Positions 50,431 through 62,325 of a stretch of DNA of 64,000 nucleotides are shown here, piece by piece (within the stretch, counting starts at the first letter, position 1; every line of letters starts with the position of its first letter). Under the pieces are notes generated by a model. It saw only the letters and a list, made by a program, of their open reading frames with translations, was not told the DNA's origin and ran no database searches. The stretch comes from Stercorarius parasiticus (taxonomy: Eukaryota > Chordata > Aves > Charadriiformes > Stercorariidae), in assembly GCA_013396915.1 (NCBI GenBank), contig VWZL01005037.1:2415702-2479701 (forward strand). Reading direction: 5' to 3'. Position numbers and translations under genes: made by a program.

Positions 50431-51455
50431 TGGAAGGGCGGACCAGGGCCAGCCAGAGCTGCCTCCAGCCCCACCAGAGGCACCACCACAGCAATCCCAA
50501 TAAGGGGACTGGGATCCCCTGAAGCTGCGCAGCCACCAGATCTTGACCAGGAGAGGAAACAAACCCCTGGCCGAGGGCCCATCTCGGCCAGCAGCAGGGA
50601 GGCAGCCCAGGCACAGCCAGAACCCTGTCCCCAGCATGGCTACTGGGCAAAGACCTACCAGGCCAGAGGCCAGGGTGGTTGTGCCCTGGCACACAACCAG
50701 TGAGGAGAGACAGTCCTCCCTCCTGACAGGCTGGAAAAGCATCCCAAGCACCGCAGCGAGACAGTACACAGGGGATGGCTCTGGCATACAACTGCCCCAA
50801 AGGAGGGCAGCCCAGCTGCAGGAAGGGAATTATGTCCCTTCCCTGGGCACCTCAGAGCAGGCTCTGGGGCAGCAGCACCAGGCCAGGGGCTCTGGGGAGC
50901 ACTGCAGCTCCTCACACCATCAGGACCCAGATGCTCTTGAAAAACACTTCAACAACCCGACGTGGACCCCACTCATCTTCCTCCTTCTGACATCGGCAGG
51001 TTTGCACACTGATGGCCTGTCACAAGGATCCACACTGCTATTATAGTTATTCCCTCCGCCTCCAGGGGGGTGACAGCCCCCGCTAGTGCCTTCCTGTTCG
51101 GTGGCAGCCGCACCCAGCCTCACCACCTGCCAAGGCCATGTCGCAACACCCATCAGGCCACAGCCTCCCCAGACTCATCCCTCCAATGCTCTGGCAAGGG
51201 GGACACCACCCACCTCCTCCCGTGCCTCAGAGCATCCCAGGTGACAGGGACACAGTAACACACACTAGCCTCCTCCAGGCAGGTGCCAAACACAGCACAA
51301 GGCCTGGCCAGGGCAGGGCCCACCATTCCTGACAGACAATGCTTCGATCCCAAAGCAGCTAAACCCCACTAAGGCCTCAGCGCTCCCCTGGGAAACACCA
51401 GGGACCCCCAGCCCAGCCGGCAAGGCAGGACCCAGCACCCGCCACCCCGGCGGGG

Positions 51456-51502
51456 NNNNNNNNNNNNNNNNNNNNNNNNNNNNNNNNNNNNNNNNNNNNN
51501 NN
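51456..51502. other. Assembly gap (47 N)
   Basis: Flanked by GGCGGGG on the left and CCCCCC on the right; sits in a second GC-rich stretch. Confidence 0.99.
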
Positions 51503-51640
51503 CCCCCCGAGGCCAATCGGCGCTGGCGCCGCGTCCCTCCCATTCTTGGCCACGCCCACCCGGCAGCGCCTCACGGGTCGGGGCTGCGCAGTTCCCTGAC
51601 ATTCTGAGGCGGGGCGGGGAGCAGTGTGTGTGTATTGGTG
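51503..51640. promoter_or_regulatory. Second GC-rich, promoter-like segment with CCAAT boxes
   Basis: CpG-rich sequence contains CCAATCGG near 51512-51519, GGGGCGGGG (Sp1-type) near 51611-51619 and an inverted CCAAT (ATTGG) near 51634. It could be an alternative ELOVL1 promoter reading leftward or a promoter for an unannotated rightward transcript. I see no coding exon to pair with it. Confidence 0.4.
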
Positions 51641-52319
51641 TTTGGGGCGAGTTTGGCTGATTTTTAGGGGCGAGGCGGATGTCTGGGGAGGCCGAGGGGG
51701 TGGAGAGGCAGCAACGGGAGGGAAAAAAAATGGAAAAGGGCTGGGAAAAGGCTGTGGGTCTGGGTGGGGTGTAGGGAGGTTGGCTGGAGGGTGGTGGCAA
51801 GGGCATGAGGGAAATGGCGGAAAGAGGGCCCTGCCGTTGCTCTCACACTGACCTCTGCTTTGTCTGGTGGTCATGAGGTGGAGCTGGTCCTGTCCAAGTC
51901 CAGTCCCGTCTTGACATCTATTTCAAATGAGAGTCCCTGTCCTCCTGGGGGTTCCCCCATGGTGACCACTGTCCACCTCAGCAGGCTAAGCAGCAGCATG
52001 GTGGGCAGAGAGGCCCAGCAAAGCCTGGGTCACCATCTGCATCCTGGTCACTCACAGGTGATAGTGCACACACCTTCACAAGAGCTCAGTGTCAACGGGA
52101 AAACCTCAGCTTGGATGGTTTAGGTGGACTCTACCAGTCTTGCACTTTTAGGAAACAACCAACTACAGATCAATAAACAAGTGGCACATAACTCATTTTT
52201 TTTCTCAATGGCACCACAACAGCCACTGCCAGCATTTGGAAACAAAGGACAGAAGGACACTCCAGAGACAAATCTGACTGCATGCTGTTTCCAGCACCAC
52301 TTCATCCTGTGTTGTCTTC
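51641..52319. other. Unassigned sequence downstream of GC-rich segment
   Basis: G-rich then mixed sequence with no recognisable exon or repeat. Confidence 0.4.
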
Positions 52320-53480
52320 ACAGACTTATCAAGCTCCATCTTAAAAAGTGGCTGGGCTTTGACTCGCACTCATCTGATCTGAAGGCGGTTTCAGAATTCA
52401 CTATTCTAATTGTTAGGAATCACCTTCTCATTTCCAGCTTAATTTGATGTACGGCCATTTGTTCCTGTGCCAACATTGTCTTTTATCTCGCATAGGTCCT
52501 TGCCTAGGTATTTATGCTCCAATGTATTTGTAGACAGCAATCATCTCCCTCTCAGCCATTACACAGAAGACTAAACAAGTTTTTCCAGCGTTTTCTTACT
52601 AGCCAGCCTGTCCCTGTGCCTAATGCCATGATAACTCTTCTGTCCATGCTGCTGTTCAAGTCTCCTGAAGATGGGTGGCCAGGAGTGGTCACAGACTTTG
52701 TGCTCACCTGGAGAGAATTCCCTGTCTGGATACAGCCAGGGCTGCGTTTGCCCTTCTTAGTCTCGCTTTGCAGTGACAGCTCAGAGTCACTCTGTGGCCG
52801 GTTACTCCTGTAACTCCTTGTATTCAGGTGCTCGCAGCTCACAAAGTCCCCCAAATGAGGTAAAGAACTACACTCCTGATGACGTTCATGCCTTTTTTTT
52901 GGCGGTACAGCATTCCTTTACTTTCACCTACAGTGCCAATGCACCACAACATTCTGATTTCATCAGATTGTACCTACTATTTGTGCCAGTCCTTAAGGAA
53001 ATCAGTTTTATAAGAACATCCACAAAGTACCTCAGTTGCAACCTTCTTTGTGTCCTGATATGCTCCCTTTCACCAGGCTCTGCTTTCATCTTGATCTTAA
53101 CTAGTCCTTCCCACATGAAATTCCTGTGCTCGTTTCTGCCCCACCGTCTACCAAGGTTCCCAGTTGGTCCCAAGGTTCCCAGCTCCTTCCCTGAAGTCCA
53201 CACAGGGCCTGTAGCTTTATAGAAATGGTTTTTTAACTATCAGGTTAGTCAGACATAATAGACTATATATTATCCCACTTTCCATTTCCTGTCCATGTGC
53301 TGCATTACTCTTTAATTGAATACTATTAACATCAGACTGGCAGGCCTGCAGCTGTCTCGATCACTCTTCCTCCCTTGTTAAGTATAGGCATCAGTCTTAT
53401 TTGCTACTCTTCACTTCTTTTTGGTTCTCCTTTTATTTTTCGCTATTCATCTGTTTTTAGTTGATTCGTGGTCCAATTCA
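52320..53480 (-). repeat. Long ancient CR1-type LINE relic (antisense)
   Basis: Several blocks match, in order, the reverse complement of old amniote CR1 3' sequence as I recall it: TTCCTGTGCCAACATTGTCT; ATCATCTCCCTCTCAGCC then AGACTAAACAAG; GCGTTTGCCCTTCTTAGTC with GACAGCTCAGAGTCA; and further on AGACTGGCAGGCCTGCAGCT with TCCTCCCTTGTTAAGTATAG. Collinearity over more than 1 kb makes chance resemblance unlikely. It is diverged, with no open frame left. Confidence 0.7.
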
Positions 53481-54938
53481 GAGGAAATCTTGCTGTGTTG
53501 TTTGTCATGAAATGAGAGATCACCAGTGGATTCCTTCCCACTCCCTACTAGATACTTTTCCACCTCGTATCCCACATCTCATAGTTTTCTCCAAGCATTC
53601 CTTCTGTCCTCTGGATCCACCCTTGCTGACAGGCTTGTCAGGCTCTAACAATGAGCCCCAAATTGCACAGCCCAGCCTCTTCCTGCTATTGGAATAAATT
53701 TCCAGGTCACACTCTTTTTCTTATGCTCTGGATGCAATTTCTTTCTCCTCTCTCTCTGTCCTTGACTCTCGTTCTCTGTTGAGTGTGCTGTCTCCACCAT
53801 TTTTCCACCATTTTTTTTGCTCTTTGGTTTTCCCTTGCTACTGCATCTTCTGTTTCTCTCCTTAATTCTCTAACACATCAAATAGATTTTTCCATTTCAT
53901 TTCTCCCCTATTAGTTGGCTTTTCTTTTCACACTCACTTGCTTTGGTGGGTTACCCTTGTCTGCCTGTCTGCTTTTTTTTACTGCTTATGCTCAGCAGGT
54001 ATTTGCAGTTCCTCAGTGTTCCCCCTTCCTACCATGTCCCTGGAGCTGCAGCAGCCTCGGCAGGAGCTCCAGCTGGCGCAAGGACCCTGGTCTGCCGGAG
54101 CACCCTGGCTGTGGGCAAGTGGATCCAGTGCAGTGCTGGCCCAGTCACAGCTAGCCAGGGTGGTGATGCAGAGTGCCCTCCTAACCCCTGGGGACAGGGT
54201 TCCAGCAATCTGCTGCGTGTTGTGGGTCTGAGCTTCTGCCTTCTGGCCTCTTTGGAAGCAGGGCATCACAGGCACACATAGTAAAGAAACTCCCTCAAAA
54301 ATAAGGGAGATGAGGGTGAGGGAGAGAAGGCCAGAGTGATGTGACCTGTTGTGTACAGCCTGATGTTCCCAAAGTGTCTGAAGAGAGACTTTTATAAATG
54401 GATAATCTTCTGCTTCCACCTTGAATCCTGCCTGTGTGACCTGAAATCTGGGAGAGAAGCTTTTTGCAGCCAGCCAAGCGTGTGGCTCTGACTGCACTCT
54501 GGACTGCTGGACCAGAGATGATCGTGTCACACGCCTGCAGGAGGGTGTCCTTCCTGCACCAACCACTCCTGCAGCAGGCAAAGCCCTTCGGGTCATTAAC
54601 TCTTCACCTGCAATTCAGGAAACAACCCGGCTGTTGTGCTCTCAGTCGCAGCAGCCTGGGCTGCACCAGGCTCCAGTCTGGGAGAACTTAAGCTCCTTCC
54701 TCCGTTGCTTAACCTGGAGAACAACACGCCGTTTTCACTGTAGCTTTAGTGAGAGCCTTGCTGATCCTTTTCAACACAGAGATCTGATCAGATGGAGGTG
54801 GGTGCATGTCTCTGCACTCCTTCCTGTTGTTCCCTCCACTAGTCCCTGTCTCCTGCTTTCTCCTTGCTTCTTGCAGAGCCAGCTGCGCCTTTCCTTGTTG
54901 CTCTGTCTTGGTGCAAAAAGCAGGCATGCACTAATGTA

Positions 54939-55110
54939 ACTTGCTGAAGGCACAAAGATGGAAGCTATCATCACTGCAGAGGATTATCAGGCTATCAGAT
55001 GGGAAGGTCTGGAGGAGCCAAGCAATGAAAAAGGAATGGAGTTCAATGAAAGGTTATGACCTTTAGGATTAGTAACGATAATTTCTTCTGCATGTAATAC
55101 GAGGTGCTGG
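54939..55110 (+). repeat. Ancient CR1-type LINE relic (sense)
   Basis: ACTTGCTGAAGGCACAAAGA, GAGGATTATCAGGCTATCAG, GGAATGGAGTTCAATGAAAG and CTTTAGGATTAGTAACGATA follow the order of the end of CR1 ORF2 (TTTGCTGATGACACAAAG, then a GATGAAATTCAATA-type block, then a TTTAGGGATTAATAAC-type block). It is diverged and without a reading frame. Confidence 0.6.
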
Positions 55111-58100
55111 TGCAGTTTCTCAGTGTCCCACCTTTTCTGGTGCCAGTCTTGAAGAGTGGCTTAGGATTACCATGCAGCTGGGTGGGGAAAAAGGGGGTTT
55201 CAGCCCCTCCCAGTGCTATGTTTCTCAGTTTTTATGACAGAGATAGAAATTCTCAAAATCCTGGCTTTCTGGGGAACTAAAATATCTTTTTGATCATGTC
55301 TGATTTATACAGTAAGCTTATATTCTGTTACTCACTGAACTTATAACTATGAATTTATTTTTTAAAAATACTGAAAAATCGAACTGTGAGGTTTTTGTGG
55401 CAAAAATATTGACATTATTCAACTTGAAAAATCTAAAAGATAATAAAAAGACCAAATGAATTATAATGAAATTAAACACACATGCACCTGGCCCTGTAAT
55501 TGTGCAGTAATGTATTTGACATACATAGTTAGCAAATTCACCTACATTATTACACCCAGGGAGTGAAAAAAAGATTTCCAGATCCTCCCATGCTTTTCTG
55601 TTTAATCCTGAAAAGCCAGCAATTTTGCATGTGATCAGATAAAAACACTGCATGTAAATTGGCTCTCTAATGTTTAACTCTTCTCCCTTTCTCCCGAGGT
55701 TAGACCCTGAAGCACTATCAACGACACATCATTGCTGCACATCTTCTCTGTGACTCCGTGGCAAAAACCGACAAGTTGATTACGCTGGCAACCACAAAAC
55801 GTACAAGAAATGCTCTTATGCCACCTCCGTCTATACTGAGAAAATAAAACAAGGCTTTCACGGCCACTAAAAGTGGAGACAGATGACAGTACTCAGAGCC
55901 TGAAAAACCATTAAATGGCACAATGTCAGTTTGCGCTTTCAGCAAACAGAGACGGGCAGATAGGCTGTGCCCAAGCACGCATGCTTTGCTAAGCTCAGTC
56001 TGGTGTGCTGCCTCTTCCACAGTTGATATCAACATTAAGTGGCTCATCTTCTGCAAACTTTTGTCTGTTATTTAATGCTGATTACATCATCCTGGCAGTA
56101 AAGACCAATTACCCCATCGCTGTCAGTGTTGCCCTCTTCCCCTTCATCCAGAAGAAATACCTTCCGTCCTGGAATCCGAAGTCCCTAGAAGCCCCTCAAG
56201 CTACCAGGAAACAACTCACAACATTTCTGTAGCCAGCAGGCATGAAATGACCCTGCTGAAATCCCTGCTGTAACATGATGCTGTAGTTCTAGTTTGAAAC
56301 ATCACCTGGAAAAAGCATAGCATGAGATAAAAGGGAAGACAGAAGCATCACCCAGCAGCTTGCAGGCACCACGGTGGTGCGCGGGAGCACAGATGCTTTG
56401 ATGGCAGACTTTCACCCTGGTGTGTTTAATTGCTGGACTTTGCCTGCCAACCGGGGTGGGCAGCACACATGATTGCGGTTTCCTGCCAGGACAAGAATTC
56501 TTTATCAGCTGCATAAAAGCCATCACCCTCTCTGGTATGAGTCCTGACACTCACCTCCGTGGGCTGGCAACATCACGCCAGCAATGTGTGACACCCTGGG
56601 CTCCTCCGCAGACATGCCAGAAGTCTCAGCCCACTCTGGACCTGCTGAAGTATCCCCATTTGTTCCTGTGGCCTATAGGATAACCTTATGGAATAGCAGT
56701 GCTTGTTCCAAACCCGCACAAATCCTGGGTGGGGAACAGGCAGCAGAGCCATGGCTGGAGCAAGGCACCCGTGGAGACTAAAAGTCTGGAGAAGCCTGTT
56801 CTTCAGTGCTTCTGCATGGCAGCAGGCATAGCAGAGCCAGCTCAAGGCCCAGAACAGACTGGTGGGAGGCTGGAAAGGGTCAGGAGGTGTGGGGGCTTCA
56901 ATATGTGCAGCACAACAGGAGTCCAAGCAGACCAGTGCAAATGTTTGTGATTGTTGACATGCATCGTGCCGTGGCAGAAGACCACAGCAGTTCTGTGAGC
57001 TCTGTCTCTGGTAGGGACCTGAAAACTGGTCCTTCTCATCCCCAGAATCTCCCTTTCTGTCTGAAGCCATTTCGTTTTATCTCTGTGATTTAGAGCCCAT
57101 GGGAGTTGATCAGCTCCATAAATCTGCCCCAGACTGCCTGGAGCCTGAGAGAGCAGCTTGGCAAAGCTGAGTGACTTCTCCACCCCCGGCAGGCAGTTGG
57201 GATTACAGGCAGATTTGGTGACTTGACTCCCACATGCCACGCTCCACAGCTGCATCCCAGGGCTGCCCTCCTAACGTGTGGTGCAGCGGCACCATGCAGC
57301 TCTGTAGAGCAAACAAAGCCAGAAGAAAAACCCCTCCCAAGTGCTCCAGGCTTTGCTGGAGACTTTCCTGGGAAGACTTTGCCTTGACCAGAAGTGGCCA
57401 CAGAGTCCCAAGCAGAGGCTGCCCGGGCCGGGGGTCCCGGGTGCTGCACCTCGGCTGTGGGGCAGCGGGGCTGTGGGCAGGCGCTGGTGCAAGTTGCCAG
57501 GCATCAGGCTGAGCACGCTGCTGGTCGCTCTGCAGGGACTAAGCCACAGAAAGGACATTGTCAGAGCAGAGGATTGTTCTGGGAGAACAGGCTGCACAAA
57601 GAGGGATTGTTTTGCCGTGAAATGAGGCCGTGTTTGAGCTCCAGCCGGGGCTGGGCTTTGCCTGCTCATCCGGGCTGCAGGCTGGTGGGGGACGCTGCCT
57701 GCTCCCCAGTGGCTGCCATCCTCCCCAGCCTGCCTGGCATCTTCTCTGCTTCTGAGGTTCTCCACTGGCACAGTCAGCAGCACAGTGCATGCCCTGAGAC
57801 CCACGGTGGATGAGGAGGAAAAGGAAATCGAGGGATAAGAGAACTTGTGGCAGATCCTGCCATGGGCTCCTGCCTGCCTGGCAGGTCCAAGGGGCACGGG
57901 GACAGGGGAGAGAAGCAGTGTGGCAGCTCCCACGGTGAGGGGCTGCAGTGTTTCTCCCAGATAGCCAGGACCAACCGTCCGCCCTTGAACGGACAGATAT
58001 AACCAGGAGGGAAACGGAGATATGCAGTAAACTGCTCCGAGATAGTGGGCAGAGAACATAGTGGCCTCCTTTCTGCAAATACTCACCTCTCCAAAAAGTG

Positions 58101-61100
58101 TTGTTGATGGTGAACATCACAAGCCTTCTTGGATGGCCTCCTGCCTGCATTGTGGATGGGGACAAGCATCTTGCGCTTAAGCTCCAGCAAGACACAGCAG
58201 GGAGCACAGGACACAACAAAGCAAAGGAGAGGGAGCTGCATGCTCAAAATGTGGCTTAGAGCATGCCTATTAATCCCTATTTTTTTTTTATTCCCTGTGT
58301 GAGTGAATACAAATGGTTAAGAGCGACAGTGGGCGCACCAACAGAGGCTTTGTATAAGTGGTTCCCAGCTCAGCAGCTGCCCAGGGCTGTGTGTCCTGCT
58401 GGCCAGGTCCTCCTGCCCGCAGCCCCATGCCCCATGCTGCTCAGCTCCCTGCCTGGCCCTGAGCTCTGCAGTGTGGGGCTGCACATGATGTGCGCTCCCC
58501 CAGAGCCCCATGCAATCGAGTCACAACCTGGTATGTTGTTTCGCTGACTGGAGCAAACCGGGCTGCTCTACAATGATGATGATGACTGTGGCTGTTTCTG
58601 TCGCTGCGATGCCCAAGGGAACCTAAATATACAAAACCAAGACAGCCAAAATTATGGCGCCTCAGCCCCATTTACACAGAATGCATTTCTCAGAGGGGAT
58701 ACAAACCTGTCCTGTATTAGCTACTGCCATTAGCTCTTTAGGCAGTGCTTTGAAGTCCCGCCATGCTGCTGCCGCAGAGCAGGAGACAAGAGCCATCTCT
58801 CCCATCCCGCACAGCAGGACCCTGACTTCAGTACTGCATCAGTACCAAAAATAAACTCCACGTAAACATCCACCGCATGCTTCAAAGCCCAGTTCCCGCG
58901 GGAGCAGCACACCTCCTTGCTGCTTGCCAGGGCAGGCAGAGCCCAGGACTAGCACATGGCAGCAGGCAACAGACACGTCCCAGCAAGGCCACCTGGCAAT
59001 AGGCATAGAAGGGTTCAGGAATTCCTCTCCTGGGTTCAGGAGAGGAACATCCTGGGAAATGCTGCAGCTTCAAAATAGACAGCAATGATGTCCCTTTGGC
59101 CCAAAGCATGGCCAGCAAACACTCAATTAAAAAAATAATGCAAAAGTACCCTGGGGCAGAGTCTTTACTGAGAGGAAAGGAGCTCCATGCCAAGCAGGAC
59201 CTTAGCACCACTGCTAATTCGATGCAGAAGCAGCTTGGACACGATGGTAGCAAAGGGAGAAGCCGTACAGCAAGTGGGTAAATCAGTGACAGAATCTGAG
59301 CAGCACTGACAAGATAGCTGCTGCAGGAACCACAGCTCTTGATCCCCTGACTTTGGAAAATATGCGTCTCAGAAAAATACATGCAGTAATTTCCTTTCTT
59401 AAAAAAAAGACAAAAGCTTCTCCTTCAGAGGAGCCAGCCAGCACACTTTGCATTACTCTTATGTACTTCCTCATGTACAGGGTTACCCCTGAGCAAACTG
59501 CAGAAGGTTTTCATTAATTTGTAAGTGCAGGTTTCCACCAAGGCAAATGTTCAGGGATCCAGCCAGACAGCTACAGTATCATAAGGACAACAAATAAACT
59601 GTGGAGCATGTACTTTTATTACCACAGCATCTGTGTGAGGTACAAAGTGGTAACATTTTAATTCTAAGACAGATGAAGATTTATTGCACTGGGTTGGAAG
59701 GAGGAGTTCCATGGGATTTTTCCAAAGCACCTTTATCTTAATTTGGAGGCACCAGCTGTCACGTAGACAAGCTCTGGCTCTCTGGGGGCCACCAAGCTCA
59801 TGGGGGGAGCCCAGGGGAAAGCAGGGGGCCAACCTGGGGTTTCAGCTTCCACCACTCAGCTATTTTCTCTCCGTTTGTGCCTTTGACTTTCAAGCAGTTT
59901 CCGAGCCTTTCAGAGGCACGTTTTGCTGCTGTTTCCATGTTTGTGAGCTGCAGGTGAAGCTGCTTTGGCAGCGATGCAGATGCAAAACTTGGCTTACCGC
60001 CTTTTGGCAGCACACCCCCCATTATGTTGCTTCTTAGCATAAAAAAATGCTCAGGCTCCCCCAACCCAACCACCAGAAGACTTCTCCTTTGGTCCCAGAT
60101 GTTTCTGTCAGAAATGTCCCACCTAAGGAGGAGGATGGAAACCAGCCCCCCAGCCCATGCCGAGACCCTGCCTTCCTGCCTTAGCTGCAGTGTGGAGAGC
60201 AGAGAATGGCAGAGGTTCCACGCCCTCAGCTGTCCCCCTGATCTTCTCCGTCACGTCTCTCCTCACACCTTACATACTTCACCTCCACTGTGAAGGCTTA
60301 ATGACACCCACTTAAAAGATCTGTAGGTTAAAAAAAAAAAAAAGTGTTACGTTTTTCTTTTTCAAACAAAAGAAGACACCTGTGTGCACATCTCCGCTTG
60401 GGGATGGGACAAGAGAACAAACACACGGCAGATGTTGGTTGTGCTGATCAGTGGATGCAGAGAGATACGGGGAAGTGGTGGCACCATGCCGAGCTTCACG
60501 GCTTCCAGAGGCGAGCTGGCCCAAGGCATCAGCAGGACAGGCTGGGAGCACCACCCAGCACGGCTGGATGCACGTATGGGCTGCAGATAGCCGGGCAGGA
60601 AGGAAAGGCAATAAATATCTTGCTCCTGCATTTGGGAGGAAGCCAGATGAAGCATTCCTGTCACGAGGGTAAAACGCTTTCCACTCTAACAGTAACTCAG
60701 GAAGATGTTAAACAACAGTTGCATAAGGCAAATGTTAAAAATTCAGCAGTCCAGGTATCCTGCATCTCAAAATGAAAAAAAAATAAAAATCTGTTTTTAA
60801 AAATTCAAACGATTAATGCTGGCATTCAGTAAGACAAGGAAGCCTGGAGAAGCTCCAGAGAAGAAGCAAGCTGATGTTATGCCAGCATTTTAAAAAAGTA
60901 AACAGGATGGCCTGGTAAACAGGTGTGTCTATTCGACAGTCACCCCATGCAAAATAATGACCGAAAAATATGTGATTGTATAGATAAAGGCTTAAAGGAG
61001 AGAAATATAAATACCAATCATCAAGGATTACAGACAATAAACCTGTCAAACTAACATGATAGTTTTTGTGGCACTGTATACTCTTAAACATCAGAGAGCG

Positions 61101-61529
61101 AGCTGGCTGGTACGGCAGCGTGTGTGATCAAGGAACAAGAGCGCTGGCGGCCTGGCCAGGTGCGAGGCAGCAGAGGAGACGTTCCCCGGGGAATTGGCAC
61201 TCAGGATGTGTTTGTAGCAGGGAATGCTAAATAGTGTAAAGCTGATGACCTGGAAGGAAATGAAGTCAGGATGGGTAAAACATGCTGTCCTGGGAGCTGG
61301 GGGCATGTCAGTGATCTGGAGCCCTTGGGATCCCTGGGGCAGCGGGGCCATGTGGCGAAAGGTGTCCATCCTCTGCACTAGAGCCTGACTGGTACCGACA
61401 GGCGGCTTGAGGGGACAGAATAAACCAGTGCTCATGGTCTCCATCACATTCCCGCACCCAAGCTGAGGCCCAGACAGCCCGGCAGCGCCTGCTGTGCCGG
61501 GGCTGAGCCTCCTCCCTGCCAAAATTATC
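55111..61529. other. Gene-poor region
   Basis: I see no exon with supporting splice sites or recognisable protein similarity on either strand. Composition alternates between AT-rich stretches (about 55.2-55.7 and 60.7-61.1 kb) and GC-rich ones (about 57.2-57.9 kb). A poly-A run occurs at about 60329-60342. Confidence 0.5.
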
Positions 61530-62149
61530 CTACTAGAAAGAGACAAGTTCAAAAAGGGATCGGACAAGTCAGGGAAAAAAAACCCTGAGGGCTCAGTGTG
61601 GCAGCTCATCCCATGTGCTTCCCTGATCACCCGCTCGGTCCCTGCCGCAGCGGGGCACAGACAGAGCCTTTGCCCTGACCCAGCAGGGCTGTGCTTTTAT
61701 TCTGACAGAGTGCGCTGGGAACGGTGAATTCCTGTTGGAATTGCAGGCCATGCTGACAAGCAGTGGACCATGAATTTCCACCATGACTTTATGGGTAAAA
61801 GGCCGGTTCTCTGTTTAAACATTCAAGCATTGGCAGCGACTAGATAAGAGGTTAAAGTCACTCTGCGTTTGAAATTCCCATTCCCACAATTAGAATAGTG
61901 TGTCCTAGTCAGTGTCCCAAAGGACACAGATGCATAAGAAGATTTGGACGTGAGCCAAGAAGTGGAAAATGGAAAATATGCCTTAAAACGAAAGGGACTT
62001 TCATCAGTTCAGTTTATCATAAGAAAGGATTAGGAAAGCTTGATCATAATATCCAACTCCTCTCTCTGGGACTAACAACTCGGGGGCTCACTGCCTGGCT
62101 GAGAAGATCCAGCGACTTGAAGGGAATTAAAGAAATGCAGCCTCAGTAT

Positions 62150-62325
62150 AAGGTGCAATAAGAAAATTAACCTTTAGAACAACCTACCAGCCACTGTAGC
62201 AGAGATGTATCAGTTCAAGGTCAACTGTTTTCCTAACAACAGTGTTGTAATTTACACAAGAACTAATTCAGGGCAGTCTGTGTCATGCAGGAAGTTACGC
62301 TGGCGAGCCTAGCCGGCCTCCCCAG
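62150..62325 (+). repeat. Probable ancient CR1 3' end
   Basis: AAGAACTAATTCAGGGCAGT followed by CTGTGTCATGCAGGAAGTTA resembles the 3' terminal text of turtle/crocodile-type CR1 (ATTCAGGGTGACCTGT, CATGCAGGAGGTTAGACT). Upstream, GACAAGTTCAAAAAGGGATC at about 61538 may belong to the same insertion. The call rests on recall of the consensus. Confidence 0.45.

Noticed and set aside
49646..50800. 384-codon minus-strand open frame in the CpG island
   Set aside because: Open only because of high GC and low stop frequency; low-complexity Gly/Ala/Arg/Pro composition, no domain.
53915..54281. Hydrophobic open frames resembling a small membrane protein
   Set aside because: T-rich sequence makes Leu/Phe/Cys-rich frames in several registers; no splice or conservation evidence.
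60813..61091. 92-codon minus-strand frame rich in aromatic residues
   Set aside because: AT-rich region; no family recognised and the surroundings may be old LINE sequence.
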